Notes: generated by a model from the letters alone, not told the origin. A stretch of 64,000 bases of DNA from SOKG01 sp964449845 (GCA_964449845.1 CAYVES010000001.1:3612-67611); one strand, 5' to 3'. Numbered from the stretch's first letter, positions 18,601 through 27,695 are shown. Made by a program: numbers and translations.

Positions 18601-18659
18601 GTAGCGTTGCCGCTCCTGCGGCAACGGATTCTTCGTCGTGACAGGAGTTACGACGCTAC
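18601..18659 (+). repeat. Two-arm palindromic repeat, copy 1
   Basis: Outer stem GTAGC/GCTAC encloses arm 1 GTTGCCGC-TCCT-GCGGCAAC and arm 2 GTCGTGAC-AGGA-GTTACGAC. Compared with the other copies, arm 1 has a paired change (A to G with T to C) that keeps the stem, and arm 2 has a G-T wobble. It lies between pilC and the first minor pilin. Confidence 0.8.
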
Positions 18660-18707
18660 CGGCGAGAAAAATTTGGAGACCGTCTTAAGTAAGAAGGGGA
18701 AAGACGG

Positions 18708-19169
18708 ATGGCGCGGATGTTGAAGTGTATTGGACGGATTTGCCCAAAAAACCTGTTTAGAGGCACAAAGGGCGTTGCCCTGGTTGAGGTGGTGATAGCG
18801 GTTGTGGTTCTGGGGCTGATAACTGCGTCTGTTCCTCCCGTCATGGTTCTCATCACAAATGCTGAGTTTAGACGGAACGAGCAGAAGGTTGGCGAGAGCT
18901 TGACCAGAAACCAGATTGAATATATCAAGAGCGCCAGCTATATAGCCGGGAACGACACCAATCCTGAACCTGAATACGCTTTGGTACCTGTGCCCAACGA
19001 GACCTACGATATCGAGGTCATGGCCGTGCCTATCACTATCGATCCGGTGACTCGAGAGCACACGGAGTTACCCGAGGGTGAGGACGAGGGCATTCAGGAG
19101 ATAACAGTCAGGGTCTATCACGTAGACAAATTGGTGGTTGAAACCAGGAATTATAAGGTCGAGCGGTGA
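18708..19169 (+). CDS. Type IV prepilin-like minor pilin
   Basis: 153 residues. A class III signal: basic leader, then KG before VALVEVVIAVVVLGLITASV, with cleavage after Gly and the Glu at position 5 conserved. The rest is a short globular domain with an acidic segment (ELPEGEDEG) and a terminal strand (EITVRVYHVDKLVVETRNYK). Prepilin peptidase encoded at 25325 would process it. It overlaps the next pilin gene by four bases, so the two are coupled. The position suggests a PilV-type minor pilin, but the sequence alone does not decide. Confidence 0.85.
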   Translation: MARMLKCIGRICPKNLFRGTKGVALVEVVIAVVVLGLITASVPPVMVLITNAEFRRNEQKVGESLTRNQIEYIKSASYIAGNDTNPEPEYALVPVPNETYDIEVMAVPITIDPVTREHTELPEGEDEGIQEITVRVYHVDKLVVETRNYKVER

Positions 19170-19702
19170 GGGGGAAAGTGATCGCTCTAGTTTCTGGGAG
19201 GCAAAAGAGGAGAAGCCAGCTAGGTTTCACGCTGGTTGAGTTGATGATAGCGATTGCGGTCAGCGCGTTTATCGTAGTTGGCAGCCTGGTGCTTCTGAGT
19301 CATATGATTATCGTGACTGCTGAGAACAGGGACGAGACGATGGCTGTGCTCCAGGTGCAGTACGTCGGCTTCTGGATCAGTGAGGATGTTCTTCAGGCTC
19401 AGAGCGTCGAAGTCGGTGACTCCAACGGGTTTCCGCTCACGGCAGCGTGGCAGGAGTGGGATGGCGATGTGAACGAGGTTACCTATTCCGTTGAAGGTGA
19501 AGTCTGGACGCTAACTCGAGAGCACAAGGTCAACGGCGAAAGTTATGGGACGATAGTGGTTGGCGAACACCTGGACCCTGGCTCGACCAGATGTTTCTGG
19601 CATGAGACCTCGGAAGATGTGCTGGTAGTGGAGGTGACCGCCACGGTTGACCGCAATGAAGCAAGCAGTAGATATGAGATCCACCCCAGAGCCCTTAAGT
19701 AG
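19166..19702 (+). CDS. Type IV prepilin-like minor pilin (PilW-like position)
   Basis: 178 residues from a GTG overlapping the preceding stop. The leader ends in RSQLG, followed by FTLVELMIAIAVSAFIVVGS, a textbook prepilin cleavage site and N-terminal helix. The globular part is rich in Trp and acidic residues. Length and place between a short pilin and a large PilX-like protein fit PilW. It would prime pilus assembly from the inner membrane together with its neighbours. Confidence 0.85.
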   Translation: MRGKVIALVSGRQKRRSQLGFTLVELMIAIAVSAFIVVGSLVLLSHMIIVTAENRDETMAVLQVQYVGFWISEDVLQAQSVEVGDSNGFPLTAAWQEWDGDVNEVTYSVEGEVWTLTREHKVNGESYGTIVVGEHLDPGSTRCFWHETSEDVLVVEVTATVDRNEASSRYEIHPRALK

Positions 19703-19747
19703 GGGAATGGCGTGGCATTTCGGTTGCCCCATGGTAGGAGGTAGACG

Positions 19748-22700
19748 ATGAGGAGCAAGTCGAACCTGAGGAAAGGCGAAGCGGGGCAGGTTCTGGTCTA
19801 CGTGACAATCATAGTGGCGCTGGCCGGGCTCATTATGGCTCCGCTCCTGAGGTTCACGTACACCGGCCACCAGAGCGCACAGACGCGTGAAGAGAGAATG
19901 CTGGAACTCTATGCTGCTGACGCTGGCGTAGAGGACGCCATGTACCAGATTAAGAACGAGTTAGCGGGGATAGGTGATCTGGAGTACGGGGGCACGGCTT
20001 ATTATCCTGGCACGCCTGATAGCTGGAACGACAGAAGTATGGACGTCAGCGTGGAGAAGGTGTGGATTCCCGAAGAGCTTCCTGGAGGACTGGCAGTTGA
20101 TGCACCCACAGTGGAAACTGATTACTCCGATTCCTTGGTAATGGTCGGCCTGTTTACGATCATGGAGCTGGCTGCGGCGGAGGACGATTACGAGAGCGGC
20201 GGTTGGTCTGGAGGTGAGGGATGGTCTGGCGGCTGGGCCCACACGGGCGGCGCCAGCATAGGGAGTGGCGCAGGCGCCCACTGGGGGAACTATTATCTGA
20301 AGCTTGCGGAGTCCAATGGCTCCGCAGAGCGGGCGACTGATCTCAGCGGGTTCTACGAGCCGCGACTTCAGTTCTATGCCAGGGCAGGGTCGCTTGAGGA
20401 ATTCGACACTGCCCAATGCAAGGTGAGCACTGATGGTGAGAACTGGGATACCCTCATGACCTGGGCCGATGGCAATGACACAGATACCTATGACTTCGCT
20501 AATATTGACATCTCCTCATATGGCAACTCGAGCGAGTTTTGGGTAGCCTTCGAAGCCGACTTGCTGGGTGGTACCATAGCCTCGGATGGTTTCGAGGACG
20601 GCTGGTCTGGAGGCCCGGGCTGGCTTTACGACTGGCTGCATTCTGGAGATGCCTCTATTATCAGCGATGGAAGGCAGCATAGCGGCAGCTACCACCTCAG
20701 ACTCAGAAGGTCTAGTGGCCACGCAATGCGAGCAGTGGACCTCTCTGTCTATGAGGAGCCGCGGCTTCGGTTCTGGGCCCGGGCGCGCTCCTTTGAGTCC
20801 AGCGATAGAGCATACTGCCTGGTGAGCGCTAACGGAGTCGACTGGACCGTGGTGAAGACGTGGTCCAGCAGCCAGAGTTATACTCCTGTTGATATCGACC
20901 TCTCTCCGTACGCTTCCGGCTCCAGCGAGTTCTGGATCGCTTTCGACGCCCAGATGAACAGTAGCTATGACTACTTCTACGTTGATGATTTGGAGATTGT
21001 CGACGATGACCACTTCTATGTTGACGATCTGTGGATCGGTAATGATGTCGATACGTATACTGTGGAGATAGCTTATACCGAGAACATAGGAAGCGTGTAT
21101 ATGGACAGCCTCAGCGTATGGCTGCCTCCCGGGCCGGGGTATATGGTTGTTGTCGACGCCTGGGGCATTCCCCAGGCTGAGCCGGATCATATCACCTCAG
21201 CTTTCGCCGGCGGCACCGTTGTGCAGTGGGACTTCGATCCTCGCATCGACCTTTCGGAGCCTGTTGGAGGTGGGGGTGCGGAGTTGCCCATCGTCAGGAG
21301 CATATCTTTCAAGTTCGCTGGAGGTGAAGAGGATCAGGGCATGTTCGCCTGGCTGACAGCCTACACTGTGGCAGTTGGGGGGATTGAACCCTCTTATATT
21401 TCGTGGGACACCGGTTATGAGCTCTACCGGGCCACTTCGCAGGCCAGCCACGAGATATGGGGAAGCAATACCAAGGTCGAAGCCTATGTGGGACAGGGCG
21501 AGACCAAAAAGACTGCGGTGGCAAGCTATGGCAACTACAGGGCTACGGGAAGCCCCCTGCTGATAGATTATGCGGGCTCTTCCTGGGTCAAGGAGAAACC
21601 CATCGACCCGCTTGACCCGGACACCTGGGTCACCATTGGCGAGGTCTTGTATGACGGAAGGTCCACGATCAGTGACCTTCCCGACGATGGTGAGGTGATT
21701 GCGGCCTGGCTGTACTGGTCTGCATTCATCAAGACCAGCGACTGGTCAGCGCCGGACGAAGTGGTGAGTTTCATGTACCCCAAGGCATACGGGCCCGAGA
21801 CCTTTGAGGTGCTCAATGGTGACGAGGTCTACACCGTTGCGGCCTATGTCAGCGACGGCGAGCCCATTGTGCAGGTACCGGCGGACGTGCTTGTTTACCT
21901 GACTCCGACGAGATACTACAACGAGCTTCTGGGCACGGCATACAGTGACAATGGCAATGACACCTTTGCTACGGATTACAAGCCAGTTCTGATGTCGCCC
22001 GACCCTGAAGTGTTCCTAGATGGTTATCCTCTCTTCGAAGGAGAGGACTACACAATAGAGTATAGTATAGGCAAGGTCACGATCATTGACGACGCTTTGG
22101 AGGGGAACGTATACATAGACTACAGCGTCTCCGGCTCAGCGGAGCTCACCAAAGGTAGCGACTACAGCGTAGACTATGTGCAGGGCAAGGTCACAATCAC
22201 TAACGAGTATCTAGTGGGGAATGCGACGGTCTCCTACTGGGCCCAGCACTGGGAAACGGTGGAGCATGCAGCTTACGATAGATACGGCACCTACCTGGAG
22301 CCTGCGCAGAATACAATCAGTGTGGGCTCGGCCTACGCCTGTTTCGCCGATGTGACCGATTTAGTAGGAGGCACAGGCAATGGCGAGTTCGCTGTTCGCG
22401 ATGTGGATGCTACGCTGGGAGCAGACGGGCCGGATTACGGTCAGAAGTGCTTCTCCGGCTGGTCGTTGATCCTCCTCTACAAGAGCGCCGTCGAGACGGC
22501 TCACCAGTTTTACCTCTATGACCCGATCCACAATGCGGACGACTGCCCCTTTCACTCTGATAAGTACACTGATATCCCCTTCACCCTCGAAGATTTCTAT
22601 CCTCCTGAGGGAGTGGTCGAGGGCCGACTGACGTACTTCGTCGGCGAGGGAGACGACAATTACGAAGACGATTACATTCGATTCAAGGGGGCTTCCCAGA

Positions 22701-22981
22701 TGGTGTATAATCCTCTAAGCGATCCCCCAACTAATCCTGTGAACAACGTCATGAACGAGAAGTCCACCACTGGAGAAGCGGGGATAGACATAGATACCTA
22801 CGATATACTGGACGACGTTGGCAGCGATACAGAGGCCAATGTACAGTTCAGCACGGATGGGGATAGATGGTACCTGATTTATGTTATACTTTCCTTCAAG
22901 ACGGCCATGGTGCCCAAGGAGGACTACGCTTTCAACGTGGCTGCTGTTACCTACACCTATGAGCTGGGAACGTTACAATAA
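19748..22981 (+). CDS. Giant PilX-like surface protein with two jelly-roll-like domains
   Basis: 1077 residues. The N-terminus (RKGEAGQVLVYVTIIVALAGLIM) resembles PilX proteins: a hydrophobic helix after a basic leader, lacking the usual FTLVE but with the AADAGVEDAMYQI pattern typical of PilX-type helices. Two related beta domains follow (about 150-280 and 280-420), each with a GWSGG stretch, then EPRLQFYARA or EPRLRFWARA, and SSEFWVAF or SSEFWIAF, as in carbohydrate- or adhesion-type jelly rolls. The C-terminal 450 residues contain two copies of a short unit (DYTIEYSIGKVTI and DYSVDYVQGKVTI) and a DUF3344-like region. It is much longer than a normal minor pilin (150-250 residues) and probably forms a tip adhesin. 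Confidence 0.75.
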   Translation: MRSKSNLRKGEAGQVLVYVTIIVALAGLIMAPLLRFTYTGHQSAQTREERMLELYAADAGVEDAMYQIKNELAGIGDLEYGGTAYYPGTPDSWNDRSMDVSVEKVWIPEELPGGLAVDAPTVETDYSDSLVMVGLFTIMELAAAEDDYESGGWSGGEGWSGGWAHTGGASIGSGAGAHWGNYYLKLAESNGSAERATDLSGFYEPRLQFYARAGSLEEFDTAQCKVSTDGENWDTLMTWADGNDTDTYDFANIDISSYGNSSEFWVAFEADLLGGTIASDGFEDGWSGGPGWLYDWLHSGDASIISDGRQHSGSYHLRLRRSSGHAMRAVDLSVYEEPRLRFWARARSFESSDRAYCLVSANGVDWTVVKTWSSSQSYTPVDIDLSPYASGSSEFWIAFDAQMNSSYDYFYVDDLEIVDDDHFYVDDLWIGNDVDTYTVEIAYTENIGSVYMDSLSVWLPPGPGYMVVVDAWGIPQAEPDHITSAFAGGTVVQWDFDPRIDLSEPVGGGGAELPIVRSISFKFAGGEEDQGMFAWLTAYTVAVGGIEPSYISWDTGYELYRATSQASHEIWGSNTKVEAYVGQGETKKTAVASYGNYRATGSPLLIDYAGSSWVKEKPIDPLDPDTWVTIGEVLYDGRSTISDLPDDGEVIAAWLYWSAFIKTSDWSAPDEVVSFMYPKAYGPETFEVLNGDEVYTVAAYVSDGEPIVQVPADVLVYLTPTRYYNELLGTAYSDNGNDTFATDYKPVLMSPDPEVFLDGYPLFEGEDYTIEYSIGKVTIIDDALEGNVYIDYSVSGSAELTKGSDYSVDYVQGKVTITNEYLVGNATVSYWAQHWETVEHAAYDRYGTYLEPAQNTISVGSAYACFADVTDLVGGTGNGEFAVRDVDATLGADGPDYGQKCFSGWSLILLYKSAVETAHQFYLYDPIHNADDCPFHSDKYTDIPFTLEDFYPPEGVVEGRLTYFVGEGDDNYEDDYIRFKGASQMVYNPLSDPPTNPVNNVMNEKSTTGEAGIDIDTYDILDDVGSDTEANVQFSTDGDRWYLIYVILSFKTAMVPKEDYAFNVAAVTYTYELGTLQ

Positions 22982-23323
22982 TAGAATCAGTATTTGCTAT
23001 CTCTATCTGAGGTCGTTTTAGCGGGTTGGAGTATAAAGGGGCGACGCCCCTTGGCGGTGTTGAAGCAGTATCAAGACAATCAAGCTTTTGGTGTCATTGC
23101 GAGCGCAGCGAAGCAATCACTTCGGTATCTTTTTTGGATTGCTTCGTCGCCCCTTCGACGGGCTCAGATTTCCTCGCAATGACATGTGTTTGTTGGCAGG
23201 GAATTGGCCGTTGTCCCCTAGTACTAAAGGCCCCCCCAATACTGGGGGATTTGGGGGGTTGAAAAGCATCTCCAAAGGCCCTAGTATCTTATGAAAATAT
23301 GAGTTTGGAGGAGAATAGCTAGA
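22982..23323. other. Repeat-filled intergenic region before pilN
   Basis: 340 bases without a gene. They hold the inverted-repeat element at 23093-23183 and a G/C-rich hairpin-forming repeat around 23213-23265 (CCCCCCAATACTGGGGGATT). A TAGTACTAAAGG motif at 23218-23229 resembles the AGTACT sites before pilC. The ribosome site GGAGGAGAATAG precedes pilN. Confidence 0.5.
23093..23183. repeat. Short inverted-repeat element (GTCATTGCGAG type)
   Basis: Termini GTCATTGCGAG (23093-23103) and CTCGCAATGAC (23173-23183) are perfect inverted repeats of 11 bases. An inner pair, GCGAAGCAATC and GATTGCTTCGTC, lies inside. Size and shape fit an ERIC-like or MITE-like element with no coding capacity. Confidence 0.75.
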
Positions 23324-23851
23324 ATGAACATAGATATCAATCTGCTCCCTGAAGAACTGCGTCCCCGCCCTCCGGTAGAGACGAGGACCTTGCTAGTGAT
23401 ACTGCTCATCCTGGCCCTGGCTGCCGGTTGTTATCTCTTGTTCCAGGCAAAGAGCGACGCGAAAGCCGAGACAGCGGATCTGGAGAGAAGTATAGAGGAT
23501 ATCAACGACGAGATTGATGCTATCACCGGAGAGGCTCAGGGACTGATGAGCTCAATCACCATGCTGGAGACACTGACGAAGAACTATGAGGCCTTCGTCA
23601 ACTCACGGATAATCTGGGGGGATACTCTGGAAAGGGTTGAGGCTCACAAGCCGAAGGGAGTGGCAATAAGTGCACTCACTGAGCAAGGCAATACTCTCGT
23701 AATACAAGGTACGGCCGATGGGTGGGATGCAGTAACCAGCTATGGGCGCGCACTGGACAGGGACACCAAGTTCACTCTCGCCGGGTGGCCGTCATGGAAA
23801 TCCGGGACTTTTTCGCTGACTATCGCAGTCGCGCCTGGGGGTGGCAGATGA
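23324..23851 (+). CDS. pilN: Type IV pilus alignment protein PilN
   Basis: 175 residues. The start MNIDINLLPEELRPRPP carries the INLLP motif that PilN uses to grip PilM in the cytoplasm. One membrane segment (about 23-41) is followed by a coiled coil (about 45-85) and a small ferredoxin-like fold ending in FSLTIAVAPGG. It spans the membrane and pairs with PilO. Its stop overlaps the pilO start (ATGA). Here the order is N-O-M, not the usual M-N-O. Confidence 0.88.
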   Translation: MNIDINLLPEELRPRPPVETRTLLVILLILALAAGCYLLFQAKSDAKAETADLERSIEDINDEIDAITGEAQGLMSSITMLETLTKNYEAFVNSRIIWGDTLERVEAHKPKGVAISALTEQGNTLVIQGTADGWDAVTSYGRALDRDTKFTLAGWPSWKSGTFSLTIAVAPGGGR

Positions 23852-24384
23852 TAGAGTTGTTGAGAAAGAATATTCGTGTCGTCGCCATCATCGCGCTAGT
23901 TGTCCTCCTTCTGGTTGTTAATATCGTACTGCTACTCCAGTGGCAATCGGCTGGGGACGACCAGGCGAAGGTGGAGGATGATTGGAAGCGTGCCGACACT
24001 AACCTGAGGATTACTCGTGTTCAGTATGAAATGGCTACGTTGCAGGCGCAGAAGGACGAACTATCCGCCAAGCCCCAATTCCTATCGGAGCTGCCCGTTG
24101 TTGATTTGATGCTGTACGTGGCAAACGGAGCGGCTCTGTTTCCGCCGGTCAACATCATTGAAGTCAATCCCGCTCCCCGCGTTGACACCGAGGTGATCGG
24201 CGGCAAGGGATACCGTGCTTATAGGACGCAGGTAACTGTAACGGGGACTTTGTCGAAGATCATCTCGTTCCTTGAGTATATAGAGCGGGGCCCTTTCAAC
24301 AGCATCAAGATCGATGGTGTGAGCTTGAGCGGTTCCGCCGATAGCTGGCAGGGCAAGTTCACTATAGTGGTTATCACCCAGTGA
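23848..24384 (+). CDS. pilO: Type IV pilus alignment protein PilO
   Basis: 178 residues. One membrane segment (about 10-30, VVAIIALVVLLLVVNIVLLL), a coiled coil (about 38-75) and a PilO-like fold with RAYRTQVTVTGTLSKIISFL. It forms the inner-membrane alignment complex with PilN. The start ATG overlaps the pilN stop, so the two are translationally coupled. Confidence 0.85.
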   Translation: MIELLRKNIRVVAIIALVVLLLVVNIVLLLQWQSAGDDQAKVEDDWKRADTNLRITRVQYEMATLQAQKDELSAKPQFLSELPVVDLMLYVANGAALFPPVNIIEVNPAPRVDTEVIGGKGYRAYRTQVTVTGTLSKIISFLEYIERGPFNSIKIDGVSLSGSADSWQGKFTIVVITQ

Positions 24385-24403
24385 TAGAGGGAGGCACAGG
24401 ATC

Positions 24404-25288
24404 ATGAGGTTGTTTGATCGTCGCGGAACGGCTTTTGCAATTGAAAGCATGACTTTGAGACTGCTTGTCTTCTCGGGGAGGAAGATCGAGAGCTGGTATA
24501 GCGTTCCTCTCAGTCCCAATCTGGTCAGAGAGGGGTTGATCTCTATGCCTGAGGGGGTGGGCAGCGTCATGGCAGAGGCGATCAGGGAAAATGGTATTCC
24601 CAATAGGGGGGTGGTTTGCGCACTGCCCAGCACTGGAAGTGCAACGCAGACATTCACCCTGCCGGCGGTGACGAAAGGGAAAGTGAGAGAAATGGTTGGC
24701 CGGGAGATAAAGAGGACCATGCCGAGTTCCCAGGACGTCGATTTCGTCTACTGGCAAGAATTGCCCAGGGAAGTGCAGAAGCAGCAGGTTTATGCCCTCG
24801 CTGTACCCAGGAGTAGCGTTACTGGTGTAATGGAGGCTTGTCGTGCTGCTGGGGTGACAGTAAGAGGCATAGAGCTCAAACCTTTCTCGTTGGTCCGTGC
24901 TGTAAACTGCAAGAGCGGTGTCATCGTTCACGGTGAGGTAGATAACATCGAAGTGGTTATTGTAGATAAGGGCTTCCCTCTGCTGTTCCGCAGCATCCCC
25001 GTAAAAGACGCTACGCCTACTCCTGAGGCGGCTTGCGAGAATCTTCTGCGTGAGCTTCCCTTCACCATTGATTACTACAATCGTACCTATCGTGAGTCTC
25101 AACTCGACCCCGAGGCTGTTGTTTACTTCAGCGGTGAACTTGCGCTAGACCCCAAGCTGGCTATGGATATAACGCAGGCAACCGGGCGCGAAGTCGTTGG
25201 TGTTGAGCCCGTCGAGGAATATCCGCCGAATTTTCCTCTGGCGCAGTTCCTAACCAACGTAGGACTGATGCTCAGAGAGAAATGGTAG
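24404..25288 (+). CDS. pilM: PilM-like actin-fold protein
   Basis: 294 residues, a little shorter than typical PilM. It has the actin-like (ASKHA) pattern of PilM and PilM-like proteins: AFAIESMTLRLLVFSGRK in place of the phosphate 1 loop, VCALPSTGSATQTFTLPAVT, and EMVGREIKRTMP. The PilM phosphate-1 motif is divergent, so nucleotide binding is uncertain. It would sit in the cytoplasm and bind the PilN N-terminus. It follows pilO by 19 bases. Confidence 0.8.
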   Translation: MRLFDRRGTAFAIESMTLRLLVFSGRKIESWYSVPLSPNLVREGLISMPEGVGSVMAEAIRENGIPNRGVVCALPSTGSATQTFTLPAVTKGKVREMVGREIKRTMPSSQDVDFVYWQELPREVQKQQVYALAVPRSSVTGVMEACRAAGVTVRGIELKPFSLVRAVNCKSGVIVHGEVDNIEVVIVDKGFPLLFRSIPVKDATPTPEAACENLLRELPFTIDYYNRTYRESQLDPEAVVYFSGELALDPKLAMDITQATGREVVGVEPVEEYPPNFPLAQFLTNVGLMLREKW

Positions 25289-25324
25289 ATGATGGGTCGG
25301 ATTTGCCTTTGGCAGTTGAAATGA

Positions 25325-26131
25325 GTGATGGTAGCTTTAATATCGGTTTGCTTTGCTCTCCTTGGCCTGTCAGTAGGCAGTTTCCTCAATTTGTGCAGTG
25401 ACCGCCTCCCGCGTGACCAGTCTATCATCAGGCCGGGTTCGCGTTGCGACAGCTGCCATCGAAGCCTTAAGGCAATTGACCTGGTGCCTGTGTTCAGCTA
25501 TGTGTGGCTGCGGGGTCGCTGCCGCTATTGTGGCGCTAGAATTCCAATTCGATTGCCTGTTCTGGAGTTTGCGACCGCTGTCATTTTCGGACTGCTGGCG
25601 TGGCACTACGGGCTCAGCCTCGAGCTTGCTATTGCTTTGATCTACGCCAGCCTTTTCCTGCTCATATTCGCCATCGATCTGGAGCAGGGGCTGATTCTTA
25701 ACGTTGTGGTCTTGCCGGCGGTGGTACTCGCCTTTGTCCTCTCGTTTTTCTGGGCTGGATTCGATGAGTTCTGGCCCGAGGTGGGGCCTGGATTCGTTGT
25801 CAGCTCGCTGTTGGGGGGAGCGACAGGATTTGGTCTCATGATGCTGCCATATCTGATTTCGCGCGGTGGGATGGGTGCGGGGGATGTCAAGCTCGCCGCT
25901 CTTATTGGGCTGGTAACTGGTTTTCCACTGGTGCTGGTTGCACTGCTGGTAGGTATCGTGGCCGGCGGGCTTGTGGCTGCGACTCTGCTGGTATCACGGC
26001 TGGTGAGAAGAAAGGACCCCATACCCTTTGGGCCATTCCTGGCGATGGGCGCTATGGTGTCACTGGTTTGGGGTGAGAACATTATGCATTGGTATCGATC
26101 GAGCTTGACGGCTTTGGCCTCGCCGCTGTGA
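25325..26131 (+). CDS. pilD: Prepilin peptidase / N-methyltransferase
   Basis: 268 residues with several membrane segments. The N-terminal cytoplasmic loop has the two Cys pairs (CDSCHR and CRYCGA). The two catalytic aspartates are in FAIDLEQGLI and GGMGAGDVKLAAL, the GxGD signature. It cuts the leaders of the pilins encoded on both sides and methylates their new N-termini at the inner membrane. GTG at 25325 or the adjacent ATG at 25328 can start it. It fits the family in length and order of motifs. Confidence 0.93.
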   Translation: MMVALISVCFALLGLSVGSFLNLCSDRLPRDQSIIRPGSRCDSCHRSLKAIDLVPVFSYVWLRGRCRYCGARIPIRLPVLEFATAVIFGLLAWHYGLSLELAIALIYASLFLLIFAIDLEQGLILNVVVLPAVVLAFVLSFFWAGFDEFWPEVGPGFVVSSLLGGATGFGLMMLPYLISRGGMGAGDVKLAALIGLVTGFPLVLVALLVGIVAGGLVAATLLVSRLVRRKDPIPFGPFLAMGAMVSLVWGENIMHWYRSSLTALASPL

Positions 26132-26216
26132 AGCTATGCCCCGTAGTGAAGCACGAAATCCTGAACGATATCAAAACTCAAAGATAAGAGAGCAAAATGA
26201 CAAATCAAAGTTCAAG

Positions 26217-26277
26217 CGTAGCGTTGCCACTCCTGTGGCAACGAATTCTTCGTCGTGACAGGAGTCACGACGCTACG
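26217..26277 (+). repeat. Two-arm palindromic repeat, copy 2
   Basis: Outer stem CGTAGC/GCTACG, arm 1 GTTGCCAC-TCCT-GTGGCAAC, linker GAATTCTTC, arm 2 GTCGTGAC-AGGA-GTCACGAC. Every stem base is paired, so this is the consensus form of the family. Confidence 0.85.
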
Positions 26278-26364
26278 CCACCCATTTTGGATTTGCCTTT
26301 TGCATTTTGATATTTGAAATTGGCTAGAGTTTGGAAATCAGTATTTAGAGTTCCTTGGTAGGGG

Positions 26365-26826
26365 ATGACTAAGGCCATTTCGGGCGGTGCCCAAATGAAG
26401 CGAAGCCAGATGATAGTGAAAAAGGACAGAGAGTGCGGCTTTAGCCTGCTGGAGCTGGCGATCGCGATGCTCATAATCGCGATCCTGGTAGCGGTGGTTA
26501 TTCTCTTGGCTTCCGGGTTTTTCAGCCAGGCCCGCGAGACGAGCTTGAAGACCGATCTACGGGTGGTGAAAAGCGCTGTTGACACCTATATGATTGATTC
26601 GCTCAGCGCGCCCACCGCCGACGGCAAGTTGCCGCTACCTGGCAAGGATGCTCCGATAGATTTCAATGCAAGTTTCACCGTGGAGGGACAGACCTTGAGT
26701 TTTTATCCCGACTTCCTGAGCAAGCTTCCCAGGCACCACGATGAACACGATGAACACGATGAAGAGGTGTGGCGCATTGACAGCAAAGGCCGGGTGTCGG
26801 TGGCTATGGACCCCGAGGAGTACTAA
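26365..26826 (+). CDS. Prepilin-like protein with His/Asp-rich tail
   Basis: 153 residues. Cleavage signal ECG before FSLLELAIAMLIIAILVAVV, with Glu at position 5. The C-terminal part contains HHDEHDEHDEE, encoded by a tandem 9-base unit (gatgaacac), which could bind divalent metals such as Zn or Ni. The second ATG (26395) is as good a start as the first. It is shorter than the two pilins downstream and probably a minor component. It lies between pilD and the major-pilin candidate. Confidence 0.8.
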   Translation: MTKAISGGAQMKRSQMIVKKDRECGFSLLELAIAMLIIAILVAVVILLASGFFSQARETSLKTDLRVVKSAVDTYMIDSLSAPTADGKLPLPGKDAPIDFNASFTVEGQTLSFYPDFLSKLPRHHDEHDEHDEEVWRIDSKGRVSVAMDPEEY

Positions 26827-26974
26827 AGTACAGCGAAGTTCAACCGATACTCCTATAGACACAAACAGTCGCATGTGTTAACTTGGAACGTGAGAAGAGA
26901 CGTAGCGAAAGGAGGAACGGTAAGAGAGAAAATGACATCAAAAGCTGCTAAAAAGAATAGGAAGGAGGTGAGAA

Positions 26975-27695
26975 ATGAAGAGGTTTAAGAGAGGAGAGAA
27001 AGGCTTTACCCTAGTCGAGCTGCTGATCGTGGTCGCCATTCTGGGAGTGCTGGCTGCGGTGGTCATCCCCAACGTAATCGGTTTGATGGGCAGAGGCGGT
27101 GCCCAGGCCTTCGAGACCGACGAGGAGGTCATCCAGCTGTCCACATCAACATTCTATTCCGATGTGCACTCAGGCTTTAGCGGCGGTACTGATGGTGTTG
27201 CTGCTACCTATGACGACAATATGTGGGGTGCCAACCTTACGGCTGAGGATGCAGGACACTACTATCCCACGGCGATAGCAGTTGCTGGAAGCCATTTCCT
27301 GCGTCTCCACGCGACCACGACCGACCTCGATCACGTGAACAATCCGCTCATAACCAAGGGCGATGGCACAACCCCAGCCGATGCCCAGGACATAAAAGAT
27401 TCCGCTGTCTGGATGGGACTGCTGGTGGAAGCCCCTGGTGATAACGTGGCCGACGATGCAGACGGACTGCCGGATCGAGGAACTGTCTCGGTCCTGGAAG
27501 CCGAGAACGGCCTCTATCTGCAAGAGATGCCGGAGTCGGCTATGGCTAGCGATGACCGCAACGGTGCACCCGATCCTGGTGGTGGNNNNNNNNNNTGGCT
27601 ACTGCTGGGTAGTGGGCAAGAACGGTACTGTTTTCGGCGCATACGTGGGAGCCGACGGCAACTGGTACAATGGCTTCCAAGGCGCGTATCCATGA
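26975..27695 (+). CDS. Type IV pilin, probable major subunit (10-N gap inside)
   Basis: The start MKRFKRGEKG, followed by FTLVELLIVVAILGVLAAVV, is a classical prepilin with a basic leader and Glu5. The ribosome site is AAGGAGGTGAGAA. After about 200 residues a run of 10 N (27586-27595) breaks the frame. The frame that continues beyond it gives GYCWVVGKNGTVFGAYVGAD and ends in WYNGFQGAYP at 27695. This matches the end of the next pilin (WYVGFNGSYP), so the true end is 27695; the longer frame to 27736 is an artefact of the gap length. A terminator-like palindrome follows at 27753-27780. Cleavage by PilD, then assembly into the fibre, is expected. Confidence 0.85.
27586..27595. other. Assembly gap (10 N) inside a pilin gene
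   Basis: A run of 10 N whose length shifts the reading frame; the real insert must differ from 10 by a number that is not a multiple of three. Confidence 0.85.

Noticed and set aside
18601..18659. The two-arm repeats as integron attC sites.
   Set aside because: attC sites need R and L boxes with a GTTRRRY core and extrahelical bases; here both arms are perfectly paired and no integron integrase is seen.
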